Of a stretch of DNA of 64,000 nt, positions 24,097-36,300 are shown in pieces. The translations under genes were made by a program, and so were the position numbers. Numbering within the stretch: position 1 is the stretch's first letter; the number at the start of each line of letters is the position of its first letter. Origin of the DNA: Ciona intestinalis (taxonomy: Eukaryota; Chordata; Ascidiacea; Phlebobranchia; Cionidae); contig NW_004190369.2 of assembly GCF_000224145.3 (NCBI RefSeq), positions 186,001 through 250,000 of the forward strand, written 5' to 3'. The notes beneath the pieces were generated by a model that worked only from the letters and a program-made list of their open reading frames with translations, ran no database searches and was not told the DNA's origin.

Positions 24097-24495
24097 TCTT
24101 TCTCACAACGATTCACGCCTGACGCATCATAAACACTACTCTGATTTAATTAAACATTATATGATTAATACTTTTAACATTACTTAATTAGGCTACTGCG
24201 TGATTACGGTTTGTCCAAATTCACGTAAACAAACGTTTTTAAGCGACGACAATGTTAACCAGTGTAAGTTTACAATAAACACATGGTACAGGAGTTGTAG
24301 AAAGCGTATTTACACATATTCTTTGCCAATCACTCCATCCTCATACGACATAAGTTTCATTAGTTATAATACATGTATAAATACATTCTGCCTACTGCTC
24401 TACAGTCATCAATGGCGACTAGAACCCGTTTTGTTGGTTACTTCAGATTTGTTTTTGATCGAGCCCAGTCGACCTTTGTAGTAAAAGAATTAATT
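24097..24495. repeat. Duplicate flanking an assembly gap, left copy
   Basis: This ~400-bp block recurs almost base for base at 24607-25005, on the other side of the 50-N gap. The one difference I see is CGCCTGACGC versus CGCCTGGACGC. It probably reflects a scaffold error or two haplotypes rather than a true duplication. Confidence 0.8.
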
Positions 24496-24545
24496 NNNNN
24501 NNNNNNNNNNNNNNNNNNNNNNNNNNNNNNNNNNNNNNNNNNNNN
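24496..24545. other. Assembly gap (50 N)
   Basis: A run of exactly 50 N, a likely fixed-length placeholder. Confidence 0.99.
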
Positions 24546-24606
24546 CAGGTTTGTCGAGACAGCGGTTATACTGTCTGTCTGGGCCGTACGTGTTGGTGAG
24601 ATAAGG

Positions 24607-25005
24607 AATCCTCACAACGATTCACGCCTGGACGCATCATAAACACTACTCTGATTTAATTAAACATTATATGATTAATACTTTTAACATTACTTAATTA
24701 GGCTACTGCGTGATTACGGTTTGTCCAAATTCACGTAAACAAACGTTTTTAAGCGACGACAATGTTAACCAGTGTAAGTTTACAATAAACACATGGTACA
24801 GGAGTTGTAGAAAGCGTATTTACACATATTCTTTGCCAATCACTCCATCCTCATACGACATAAGTTTCATTAGTTATAATACATGTATAAATACATTCTG
24901 CCTACTGCTCTACAGTCATCAATGGCGACTAGAACCCGTTTTGTTGGTTACTTCAGATTTGTTTTTGATCGAGCCCAGTCGACCTTTGTAGTAAAAGAAT
25001 TAATT
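24607..25005. repeat. Duplicate flanking an assembly gap, right copy
   Basis: Near-identical to 24097-24495. The short ORFs in both copies are the same and show no recognisable protein. Confidence 0.8.
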
Positions 25006-25007
25006 AA

Positions 25008-25204
25008 TATAGTAGGGTGGGAGAAGATGGGACACCTTTTTATTTTGTTTTCTTTTCAGTTTGGTAGTAAACAAAGAAAATTCAAAGAATTATGAAACCG
25101 TATCCTTACGACTTCCACAGACCGTTGTTAATTCTTTAAAACACAATCAGGTTATTTGGAAATTATGTGTTAAAGGTGTCCCATCTTCCCCCACCCTACT
25201 ATAT
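25008..25204. mobile_element. TIR element (MITE), TAGTAGGGTGG family
   Basis: About 197 bp. The left end TAGTAGGGTGGGAGAAGATG is the reverse complement of the right end CATCTTCCCCCACCCTACTA, and TA/AT flank both. The interior carries GGTAGTAAACAAAGAAAATT and CGTTGTTAATTCTTTAAAAC, shared with the other copies. It has no coding capacity, so it must move with an outside transposase. Confidence 0.8.
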
Positions 25205-25264
25205 TATACCAATTAGTTTAAGCCGTACTCATTCATTAGATCTATGAACTCTTGTTTCTGTAAA

Positions 25265-26112
25265 TGTAGGTAACATGTTAAAACTATAGCAGTAGGGCAA
25301 GGAAAAGGATGTTTAAACTTGATTCTTAAAGCGCACTGTAATATTTCGTGTTATTTACATATATTCCTAACAATAATTTACTTAATAATCAAAATTAACA
25401 ATGATTTAAAAAAAAGTAAACCACACGTCTTAATTTGTAAAATAACACCTGTTGTGCGAATCGATAAATAACCGTTTTAGTATATTTTTTTGAACTGTTA
25501 TCAATTAATAAAGGAATGATAGTAACAATTCGTGGTATTCCCCCAAATCCGTCTTGTATTTTGAACTTGTAATTATTGGGCGATATGTGCCCAAGTGTCC
25601 CATCTTTCCCCCACTTTACTTTTCTATATTTGGCGGGTTTGGTTTCATTTGAAAACAGAACACCGACTCCCCCTTACTATGCCAAGATAAAACACAAAGC
25701 CACAAATTTACATTTGTAGTTGCTCGTATTCTGACGCGTGCTGTATGGCACAGCGTGTTATAACAACATGGTTGATTCGCATGCGTCGATAAATCATTTA
25801 CAATTAAGTCTAAATTGTCGCATCCTATTTATCCCGATCAGTTTTAAACATCATAGATTCATAAATATTGCTTACAATGACAACTACCGCTTTGAGAGCT
25901 TTCGAATACACCGAAAAATTGAAATTTGTGTACCCCTAGTTGCTGCTGCCCAAAAATACTCGTCCTACGTGGGGGTCGAACCCACGACCGTTGAATTACG
26001 TCCAACGCTCTACCGACTGTGCTAGCAGGGCGGATGGAAGCCACGTCCACGCTAAGCTCAATGAAGCTAAGTTAACCCTTGACGCCAAGTTGTTGTTTTA
26101 TCTGCAAGTGTG
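25265..26112. repeat. About 0.85 kb duplicated segment, copy 2
   Basis: Diverged, collinear partner of 21905-22905, including the tRNA-Lys relic and its flanks. Confidence 0.75.
25962..26031 (-). pseudogene. Degenerate tRNA-Lys pseudogene
   Basis: About 70 nt matching the tRNA-Lys(CTT) with substitutions in the acceptor and D arms and a short deletion in the anticodon arm that removes the CTT anticodon. Confidence 0.8.
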
Positions 26113-26165
26113 ATATTGTGCATTTAATTCAGGAACAATAAGCCGCTAGGTGGTGGTAAGCGTAA

Positions 26166-26460
26166 TATAGTAGAGTGGGGGAAGATGGGACGCTCATTTT
26201 TAATACAAACATAACAGCCAATATAAAGGCGCATTTGTCTTTATTGTTAATACGCTAACCGTGTTTTGTTTCTTACACCTTGGGGCAGCTTATCAGTTAC
26301 TACATATGTAACTTTGCGGATGATTGTTTTTGCTGCATGGATGACAATTTAGAAAAACTCATTATAACTGACCACTGCGGTTAGAGCAACTAAATTTCTT
26401 TACGAATTCACACTCCAACAACAGTAGCAGTGAAGAGCCTTGAATCCAATATCTCTAGGT
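26166..26460. mobile_element. TIR-element end joined to reverse SINE fragment
   Basis: TAGTAGAGTGGGGGAAGATG at 26166 is a one-sided TIR-element terminus. It is followed at about 26280-26450 by reverse SINE landmarks (TACATATGTAACTTTGCGGA, TGACCACTGCGGTTAGAGCA). Confidence 0.5.
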
Positions 26461-26710
26461 TTCACACTGCATTTGCCAAAGTAACGTCAATGATTTTAAC
26501 ATTTGCAAGAATTTTATTTAACACCAACGGATCTGTACGAAAGGTGAACCACAAAATGAAGGATTAACAAAAAGTGATTAAAACGTTTTCTCAGTATTAC
26601 AACACTTACACTTATAACAACTAGGTAACGCACTCCTACGTTTAAAATATAAAGAACAAACACGATGAAGCAAACACGTTGAATGTAAATCATTAAACGG
26701 ATATATTCAA

Positions 26711-26924
26711 AATTAGTGTGAGGGAAGACGGGACCCTTAAGTATGTAGTTCAAATTTCAAAACTAAAAATGTATGGCGGTTTTTGTGTTGTACTCGTTCA
26801 ACACCGAATTTTAATACTTACAGTAAAATTTGTTGTTTTTTCTATGAGTAAATGGGTACCCGTAAAAGAAGATTTAAAAACGTCCTGCCTTTGCCAGAGG
26901 TCCCGTTACTTCACCCTACTATAC
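26711..26924. mobile_element. TIR element, diverged copy
   Basis: TTAGTGTGAGGGAAGACGGG at the left and GTCCCGTTACTTCACCCTAC at the right form an imperfect terminal inverted repeat of the TAGTAGGGTGG type, about 210 bp apart. Confidence 0.6.
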
Positions 26925-27372
26925 CTTTAAATTATGAGAAATTGCTTCTACAACGTTTTAATGTGAGAAGTAAAATAAGAGTTAACAAATCTATAAATGA
27001 TAAGAGTAATAGTCTAATAACTATACATTGAAAGAACAGTGGGGAAAAGGGTAAAATTAAACGGTCACTTTTGATTGGCTGATACGCTTTTCTGTAGAGG
27101 AAAATAAAAATAACATTTGTTAAGTACAAAGTTAGTAAAAAATGAATGTAACCATTTTTATTCTCAGATGGTGAGGATACGACAGTTGGTATTACGCGGG
27201 TGTTCTATTTCACAAACCCCGTGCCCGCTTACGATTTACCACTTATGTAAAAGGTTAATAGAGGTATCTAGGCGTTAGGGGGCCTAAATACTCTGACAAG
27301 GATCACACACACATACAGTAGATTTGGCATACTTATAATTATTACCTAGAGTTAGGCTACATGTTACTGCGG

Positions 27373-30300
27373 TCACGGATGCTGGGAACCACTGTCCTCC
27401 AAGTCATGAAGTATCCCTTCAGCGAATTCCAGCTTTTTTGACACAGCCAGCTTTGAGTTATGTCCATCCAAAATCTCGTCTATGTAAGGCGCTTGCTGGG
27501 TACCGTGGAGAAGCAAACCCCAACGTAACAAACGACCTGGAAAAAACCTAATGTATTGGGGGTAGGAATAAGCTAACGTTGGCCCCCTGGTGCCGCTTCG
27601 TTTGACTCTTATTAAAAGATTATGGAAGGCGGTAGAGTTCAGTGGAGAACAGCTGTGTATTTTCATACCAGATTATTATGTAACGGTTTGTGGCAAGTAA
27701 GGATGACGTTTTATGGTAAGGCGCGCTACGGGGTCTTGGATTGAGAACAGAGTTCGCTTAAACCCCTATACGTGTCCTCACATGTCATGTCATGGTACCA
27801 CAAGTGTTTATAACATGGGTTTTCTATTTCATACACCTCCTGTCTGCTTACAAGTTAAACTTTATTTCCGACCAATATATGCGGTGCCTTAAAAGAGCTG
27901 ACTTATCTGTAATTGCACACACGAAGCTATAAACCACATAGAAATAAATCACTAAAAAGATTGCTTTGTTGTACCTGTTTGTGGAAATTCTCCGTTCAAA
28001 GCTACTCGTAATTTCCAAGTTCCTCTTGGGTCCTCTCCCCATGTATGTGTGGTCATGAACGGCCACCTGGGATAAAACTGTGGTGTAAAAACGCTACTGT
28101 ATGATAGGAGGAAATACACTAGTTGAATGAACGAATATAACTTTAATTTATTCTCGGGTTTTCCGGCGGGACAATAATAGTCGTTACAACACAGGTGTTC
28201 CGTTTCATACACATCATACCCGCTTGTGAATTACCAGGTATATGTACCTGTGTGACGATTGTGTTCTGTATTAGTACATAACAGTTTAAAAAAGCAAAAT
28301 TGCTACACCTCACCACTTACTTTCTAAACCCTTGTGAGCTGTCGTCGTCGTTTGGTCGTCGATTCAATAATATGGAATCAGTGCCAAACGGAGACGTCAT
28401 ATTTATGGTCAAGTCTCCACGGCGAGAACTTGCAATGGTCAGAAACGCCTTTGGAATATAAGAAGTAAAATACACGCCCCACGTGGGGCTCGAACCCACG
28501 ACCGTTGGATTAAGAGTCCAACGCTCTACCGACTGAGCTAGCAGGGCGGTAGAGATGAACTGATTAAGGTATCCTGTTAGCACATGCAACTTCATTTGTG
28601 ATTATAGCATTAGAACCACCGCCGCAACAGTGTTTCACAACAGAAGCAGATGAAGCATTTTGTTTTTTCTTGTCAACACTGACACTTAGTTGTTGATTAC
28701 ACTCGCGCGTACTTTGCAAGCTTTTTTGGTAAGCTATTTGCTTGTGAAGCTGTAGCAATGTAGCAGGACAAACTACTAAATGTGGAAAGTATAAAACTTA
28801 GTGAAACGAGTATTTTGTATATATTAATCTGGCATTTAAAAATCAGCGTTTATGTTAGTTTGTATAAACAGAACTGGCTCGAATTCAACATCAAAGCTAT
28901 TATTGTTATTGGTATTATTGAAGGGGATGAAAAAAACGCCAGTGTTTGGTGGATATACTGATGTGTACCATGTACGCTGCCGTATTTTATATGTATTCGT
29001 TACTTTATACAATGTGTTTTGATGTATGCATGTATACGTGGTATCGGGTTAATACATGTTGGATGTTATAATAATACGTTTGTTTCTATTTGAATCGGGT
29101 TGCTTATTAAGCGTTGTCTAATTAAGCAACATATCGTTGTATAAAGCCCGCCAATAGCCTACACCACGCAGATACAGTCGTGGTCGCTTAAACAAATACG
29201 TCGGTAAAATACGTTGTTTATATTTTTACCTGAACATGCTCAAGGTATCGAACATGGTTATTTCCACCGTCACAAGCATCAGTGTCAATAGTGAGCTCAA
29301 GCACGCCATCTGACGGAATGTCAAACATCTGCTCAACGACACCAGCTTCGCATCTGAACCGGGGTGGAACTGTCGTCCAAGTTTTCGCCATTTTTACCTA
29401 AAGTAAGTAAGAACATTAAATACTGCAAATCATGCAGCAAGTCTATAGCGTGCCTGGATACATCAGCCATAAAGAATATAATCTGTACTTATTACAGTAA
29501 CTATAAGGTAAGCTTAGCTTGCATAACTAGAAGCTATTTCTAAGTGGTTAGAGCGCTCTCAGTATACCAGGTCCGAAATTCAGTGCCGCTAACATTGTGT
29601 GTGTTTGTTCCTTGGTAATAATGACTGTCGTTTGAGGATTTGAGAATAAAAAATACATTCTTTAAGTTTAAACCGTTCATTCGCCCATCAAAGCTGTATA
29701 TTATAGTTTTTAGCTAAAATAACAAACAAATATATAAAGTAGCCTACCTAAGTTTAGCTAACCCATGTATTCATTCATTACCTTTATTTTACATGAAATC
29801 ATTCATTTATTCTACATTCGTTCAACTCATATTATCGTTTCAAAAAAACTAAATAAAACTCCCTCACCATTTTCTGTGCATTTAAAACCCCGAACCCGAA
29901 CAGATGATTAAACATCAAACCAACCCCGTTACTTTGCCACCGGTGGAGGTCGTCGTGGAGCAAGTTAGGCGTCGAAGTAAGCACAGTAAGATGCTGGAAG
30001 GTGATTATGGGTTGATTAGTTGTATTGATTCTATGCTACCAATGCAATTAAGTTTATAACAAAGCAACAAAGGTTGTCACAAAGCTTGTGTGTTTGCATA
30101 TAACTCAAGGATGGTATTCTGTCCGCACAAATTTTGTTTTCAACGTATGTCAAAATAGGCAAACTGACAGCTTAAAAAAACCTAAAGATGATTTGTCAAT
30201 ACGTTTGGGTGAGTTGGGCTTAATTTGGTTATTTTTTACTATTCTTATCTTTACGCAATTTGAAAATAGTTGATGAAATATATTAACGTTTCTTCTAACT

Positions 30301-33300
30301 TCCAATATACGGAAATTAATTAGTCTTATGCATTCCTTTGTAGTAGATGGCGCCATAAACTTAGTTATACATATATAGTAGGGCGTGGAAGATGGGACAC
30401 CTTTAGCACATATAATATCCTGACTGTGTTTGAAACAATTAAGAACGGTCTACTTCGGTAGCCGTGAGGATACGGTTATAATCTTTTGAATGTTCTGTGT
30501 TTACTAACAAATTCGACAAGAAAATCGAATGAAAAAATGTCCCATCTTCTCCCACCCTCCCAACTATATTAGGGTGGGGGAAGATGGGACACATTTTGAC
30601 TCTATCTTCTCGTCCCTTTTAGTAGTAAACGAAGAATATTCAAAGAATTATAAAACTGTATCCTCACGACTTCCATATACCGTTGTTAATTATTCAAAAC
30701 ATGATCAGGCTATTTGGATATTATGTGCTAAAGGTGTCCCATCTTCCCCCATCCTACTATATATTTTTCGTTCAATAATTTATATTTAAAACGTAAAATA
30801 AAATCTTGTAAAGTATAAAACGGCATTGCGACAAGTTGCCGCGCGTTATTTTATATATTTAAGTGAATTGTCTTTAATGTGACAGCGAGCATTAAACTTT
30901 GTTTGGCTTATACTATGTGCTTAGAATCGTTGTATACGCATTGTTATTTAATATTCTGTGGTTGAAATACCACTTCCTTTTAAGCGATCTCTCACCATAA
31001 ACGTCTTATGTAAGTCTGTGGTTAAATTCGGTTTTTTAGTCCTTTTAATTAAGGGTTAAACGTTATAAACACTAAACAATAAATAAATCGCCATTCATTG
31101 TCATATATAGAACTAGCTTTTAAAAGATAGATGACAGTCGGGTGTTCGTCGATGACAGTCGGGTGTTAAGATAGATGACAGTCGGGTGTTCGCAAAAATA
31201 CGAAACCGCAATGGAACTAAATTTAATTATTTTTATTATGCCCCCACGAAAAAGAGAGTTGTTAGTTGGTAAAAACGCGATTATGGAGTATGGGATGTTG
31301 TATCTGTTATCTTAAAGTACCATTATAGCAGTAACAAGGCCTTTCACCATAGGTTGGTATATTAAACATCGTACGCACCTGCACATCCCTCCAGGTGAGA
31401 TTCTTGTTTGCATCCAACGCAAGAGCAAACACACCTGCCGCCTCTGGAGCAGCAGCTGACGTACCCGAGTGACGTAAAGTACATTGACCATACAAATCGG
31501 TGGTGGCCTGTAAGTAACATTGTGAATTTCTTTTCGACTCTTACACAAATTGTTATTTTTTTTTTTATAAAATAGTTTGGGTAGTAATGGTAGAAACTTT
31601 GGTTCATTTTAAACACTGTTCATAAAAATGTGTGGTCACCCGCAAGTAACATTGTAAACAACTTGCTAACTGTTCCAGAACAAACGTTTTAATAAGGCTG
31701 TGGGTCCCCTGCCATGATTAATCAAAACTAACAAGCATTTTAAATTGTACCGTCTTACTCTGTGTGTTTTTGAATTTGTAAAATTACACCATTTGTGCGA
31801 ATCGCTGAATAACTTTCCGTGTGTTTTAATATATATTTTTGAATTGTTGTCAATTAATAAAGGAATGATAGTACTATAATTCGTGGTGTCACCCAAAAGT
31901 CATGTATTTTAAATTATAAAATATTAGGCAATATGTGCTTAAGTGTCCTATATATATTTCCCCACTCTTTATCTATGTTCTTTCTCACAAAACTAAATCT
32001 AGTTTTATAAGACAAAGTTAAACTACGAAATATTTAGTCTATTTTATTAAACTACGATATACTGAATTTGTGATTCAAACTCGCACTACAACTACAAAAT
32101 TTATTTTTAATATGATTGAGTGAGCATTAAAAATGAGCATCTTATTAATATGCCGCTTTTCAGCCATTGAAGTTTATTTATTCAACATTGAATTTTGATA
32201 CTTAACAACGCAGTAATCGTCTTTGTCGCGCTTTTTGTTGGACTAAAAAAATTTTTGTCAAATTATACTGTATTTTTTTATCGTCCATCACCGTCCTCCC
32301 CATCCTACTATACACCGTGTTTACATTTTTACCAGGAGAGCAATTTCCAGGCATTAATTTATGCCTGGTTTAGTTTCAGCCGCAGTATGCGTTATAAGAT
32401 ACAGGTTTAACAGCAAATTTTAACATTAGAATAAGAGTAATAAAACTAAAATAATGTATTACGACATCTAACTTACCACGCCCGAACCCGCACGTTGTCC
32501 TCTACCATTACTGAAAGTAGAGGCTAATGTAGAAGAACAACTTTCATCATAAAGAGCAGTTTCTCCGTCATTTATCGCTGAATTAACTGATATCGTCCAC
32601 ATTGAAGCTGCGTATCCGTCACAGTTACAATCATCGTCCGCTCCACCGTCGCCCGAAGCCCACACGTATATTGATCCCAACCCATTGCGACCCTGGTAAA
32701 TAGTAAAGTTTGTTAAATCAACAATTTACTAACCACAAGTTAACCATATATGACGTATACTGTTGCTGCCATTATATTATATACTTGTAGTTTGGCTCCT
32801 TTTACAAGAACTATACCAGTTTACTATAAGTTCTCTTTTGTGCGTTTTGTTTAATAATTTGATCTTTGCTCTGATTTTCGAAGAGATAAATAAAAATGAC
32901 ATATAGCGCCACTCAATTAAACGTTGACCTAACTTGCTGACTCAAGTTAAAGGTGGCTGTACACAAAATGTGTAACGTCCGATCGAAACTTGCGAAACGT
33001 TCGTTAACGCAAGGCCATCCGACCCGATTCAACATGTTGGATTTTACGCACGTACGCATGCGATTTTACTTGTGTCAAAACACTTTCGGTGATAGGGGAT
33101 TGATATAGAAACTGAAAAGGTCATTAACGAACCGTGTGACCCGATTGATTGATGTTTTTGATATTATTATGCCTGTTATTTGCACCAGTGTAATTTCCTA
33201 GAAGAAGCGTTGTTTCGTTTTCACATATNNNNNNNNNNNNNNNNNNNNNNNNNNNNNNNNNNNNNNNNNNNNNNNNNNACAAAGTAACATACATGGCAAC

Positions 33301-36300
33301 TCGTAAGCTGGCACGAGGTGTTAAACCCGTGTGATAACGACTGTCGTTTTCCGGTCACGCGAGGATAAAGTAAGTTACATTCATTCATTCATAGCAAAGA
33401 AAAACTTTTTGAGTTAAACCACATGATATAGCACATAACACAACCAATTGAACAAACAAAACTGGTGGTAACATTTTTCTTTGCGGTCACTGTTGCAGCA
33501 GCAGACTTCGGCCGTTTGTTTACATGCGCAACCAAGGCGTAAATTCGTGCGATGACGGATTCTGTGTGCAGTGCTTTTTAATGCTTTTAGACAACGACGA
33601 TAATGGTGGCGAAATTGGTTCATTTACCTCAGTTTAATTTATGAACTTTGCGGCGGGGTAAAATGGGACACGGTTAACATTTAGCCTCCTATTCGTTTTT
33701 TTAACAATTACCATCGTTATGTTAAAGTCGTAAGGAAACGGTTATATAACTGTGTAAATATTCATTGTTTACGACCCAATTGGAACAAGAAATAAGAATA
33801 AAAACATGGACCACCTTATGCTCCTATACCCCACCCTACCATACGTTTGTATTAAATCTTTCTTTATAAAGTCGTAACAAACGTATCTATTCATTATAGC
33901 TACGCTCTCTTGTTAGAAGAACATCAATGTTCGGCCGTAAACAGTGGGTCAGTTAAACAGGTGTTTTAGCCTTCGAAAGATAATTTATTTCGCCATTTTA
34001 TATTTACCCTCGCTAAAATAGTTTGTCCAGTGTATACTTACTCATATCTAGTAAACCTACCAAGGGCCGCAGTAAAATTACAACTGTATGGGACACCGTA
34101 TAACTTAACGTTTTACAGCCAGCGGTAAACAACGGTTTGCCCGAGTTTAGAAAGATGAGTTACGACCCAACTATGTAGATGAATAGATGATTAATGTGGC
34201 CATAAATCAGAATCAACTATTAATAAAATATGGCACGAACAACCGAACGAATACGAGGTATTAAAATATCGGTTTGGTTTAGTTTTGACATATTTTATCC
34301 TTGCGTTGATAAATCATATTAATGACAATCTTTCCTGCAGTATATGTGTCAATTTTGTAATAAGAAGTCACCACTATTTAACTTCTTACCTTTTTGGTAT
34401 GTTTGGCATCCTATTCAGTTATATTTAAATCTTACCTTATTAACTCCATTAACGATTGCTCTTAGCGTTAGTTGCCTCGGCCCGTCCACTGTTTTTCCAT
34501 CATCAGTTGGTCCCCATGATGCGCTGGGAATTAAACATCCAATAAAAAGTGAAACAGTCTACTGTGTAACGCAATTCATTTGTTAAAGGAAAAAGATTTA
34601 TAGTAGTGTGGGTGGGGTATGATGGATACCGTTAACACATAAAGTGTTTCATGTTTTCATTTTACTCTATCGTCCAATTTTTTTGTAATTAAAGAATATT
34701 TACAGAAATAAAATAGAACCGTATCCACACGACTGTGATTATGAAATATAGTTAATTATGTTCTAACGGTCGATACCAAACATAGGCCCACCGCTAAGAT
34801 ATGGCGGATTGTGGTTTTTAATCCAAAGTAAAAAAGTTAAAAATAAAAACACCCAATATTTATTGCAAGTATATTATCTTGTCAAAAGGTTATGAATAAA
34901 ACTACAATGAAATAGTATCAGTTAAAATCCACAGATAAGAAAACTCTTGGTAGTTGCAATTGCAGTTATTGTAGAAACTTTCATATAGAAACTTTTATAG
35001 TTTTATATTTGCAGAATTTATAAAATATCGATAAAATTTAAAAACAATTTTAGTATATATAGGAAGAAATGGTAGATACACCGCGAACAATTTACCTGCA
35101 AAAGCCATGTTATATTCCCTCTATTGTACTGTGAAGTAAGATGGGATACCACACATATTGTCTAATATATTTCCTATTCTTGTTTTTACCAATTAAAAAA
35201 GTTAATTTGGAGTCGCGGATATTATAAACGCTATAAATATTCTTTGTTTACTACCAAAAAACCATTGGCGTTCCGCATATTATATACTCAAACAGCATAG
35301 TTAAGTATATACATAATATAAAGAGTTGGCAGACATACCGCGTACATTATAATTTTCTTGGCTTTTACCTATAAATATCGATCAAGTTCGGTTTAAAAGA
35401 CATCGACGCCGCTTCAATCACGTCTGTCATAAACGGCTGGTCCAACATACGTATTCCAGCTATCTTCGAATCATATGCGACCCCTACCCCGCATATACCG
35501 TTGTCTGCTACGCTGGAGACTTCACCTGCACATCGTGTTCCATGGCTGAGCAATATAAGACACCGTTAATTGACATAAACGTGTTAGAAACCATATGGGT
35601 GAGGTTATATCGAATGGTACGTCAAGGTACCCATGTTAAAGGTCAGAAGTGACTTCTTACCCTACAATTAGCACGTTATCACCTATAAGTTTTTTTTTAT
35701 TTTTCTATGTATGGTTGATAATTTGGACAACCCATTAGTGATCACTGGGTTGGAGCCCGGGTTGGATGGTAATCCCAATTCACGAAAATTAAGGTGGTTT
35801 CTTAAAATAAGAAACCCGACGCGCAGCCACAACAAGTTTGTTTAATATTTAATACGCGTCAGGTCAGTTAACTCGCACAGTAGGCTAAATATAAGCCGGT
35901 AATTTCTTATCTTATTTGCGCATTTATTCTCAAGGCCCTGTTTATTTCGTTACTTGTTTTCTTTGTGGTTTAGGCAACCGCAGTACAAAGCCGTCGGGTC
36001 GTTTTGATTAACGGGTAGAATTCCAGTCGTGTTACAAATCATGTTACATCGAAAATATCATTTTACTGTGATACGCCTTCGAACGAAAACGACAGTTATC
36101 GATTGGAATTCATTAGGGTATCGATCTGCTGAAGCAGCAGGAACGAAAATTGCTTTTAAACCTTTTAATTATGGGACGGGCGAACAACGTAAATTGATTT
36201 ACAATTGGAAGATTTACAATAGTCGAAAAAAATCGTTGTTTATTGGTTGTAGCACGTAAGTTGTCAAAACTGTTGCAAACAACCATATTAGTGGCAGCTA

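Noticed and set aside
24068..24125. tRNA-like GGTTCGAACC segment
   Set aside because: Only the T-loop-like decamer fits; no cloverleaf can be drawn from the flanks.
24200..24991. Identical 93-codon ORFs on both sides of the N gap
   Set aside because: They are one sequence duplicated around an assembly gap, with no recognisable protein.
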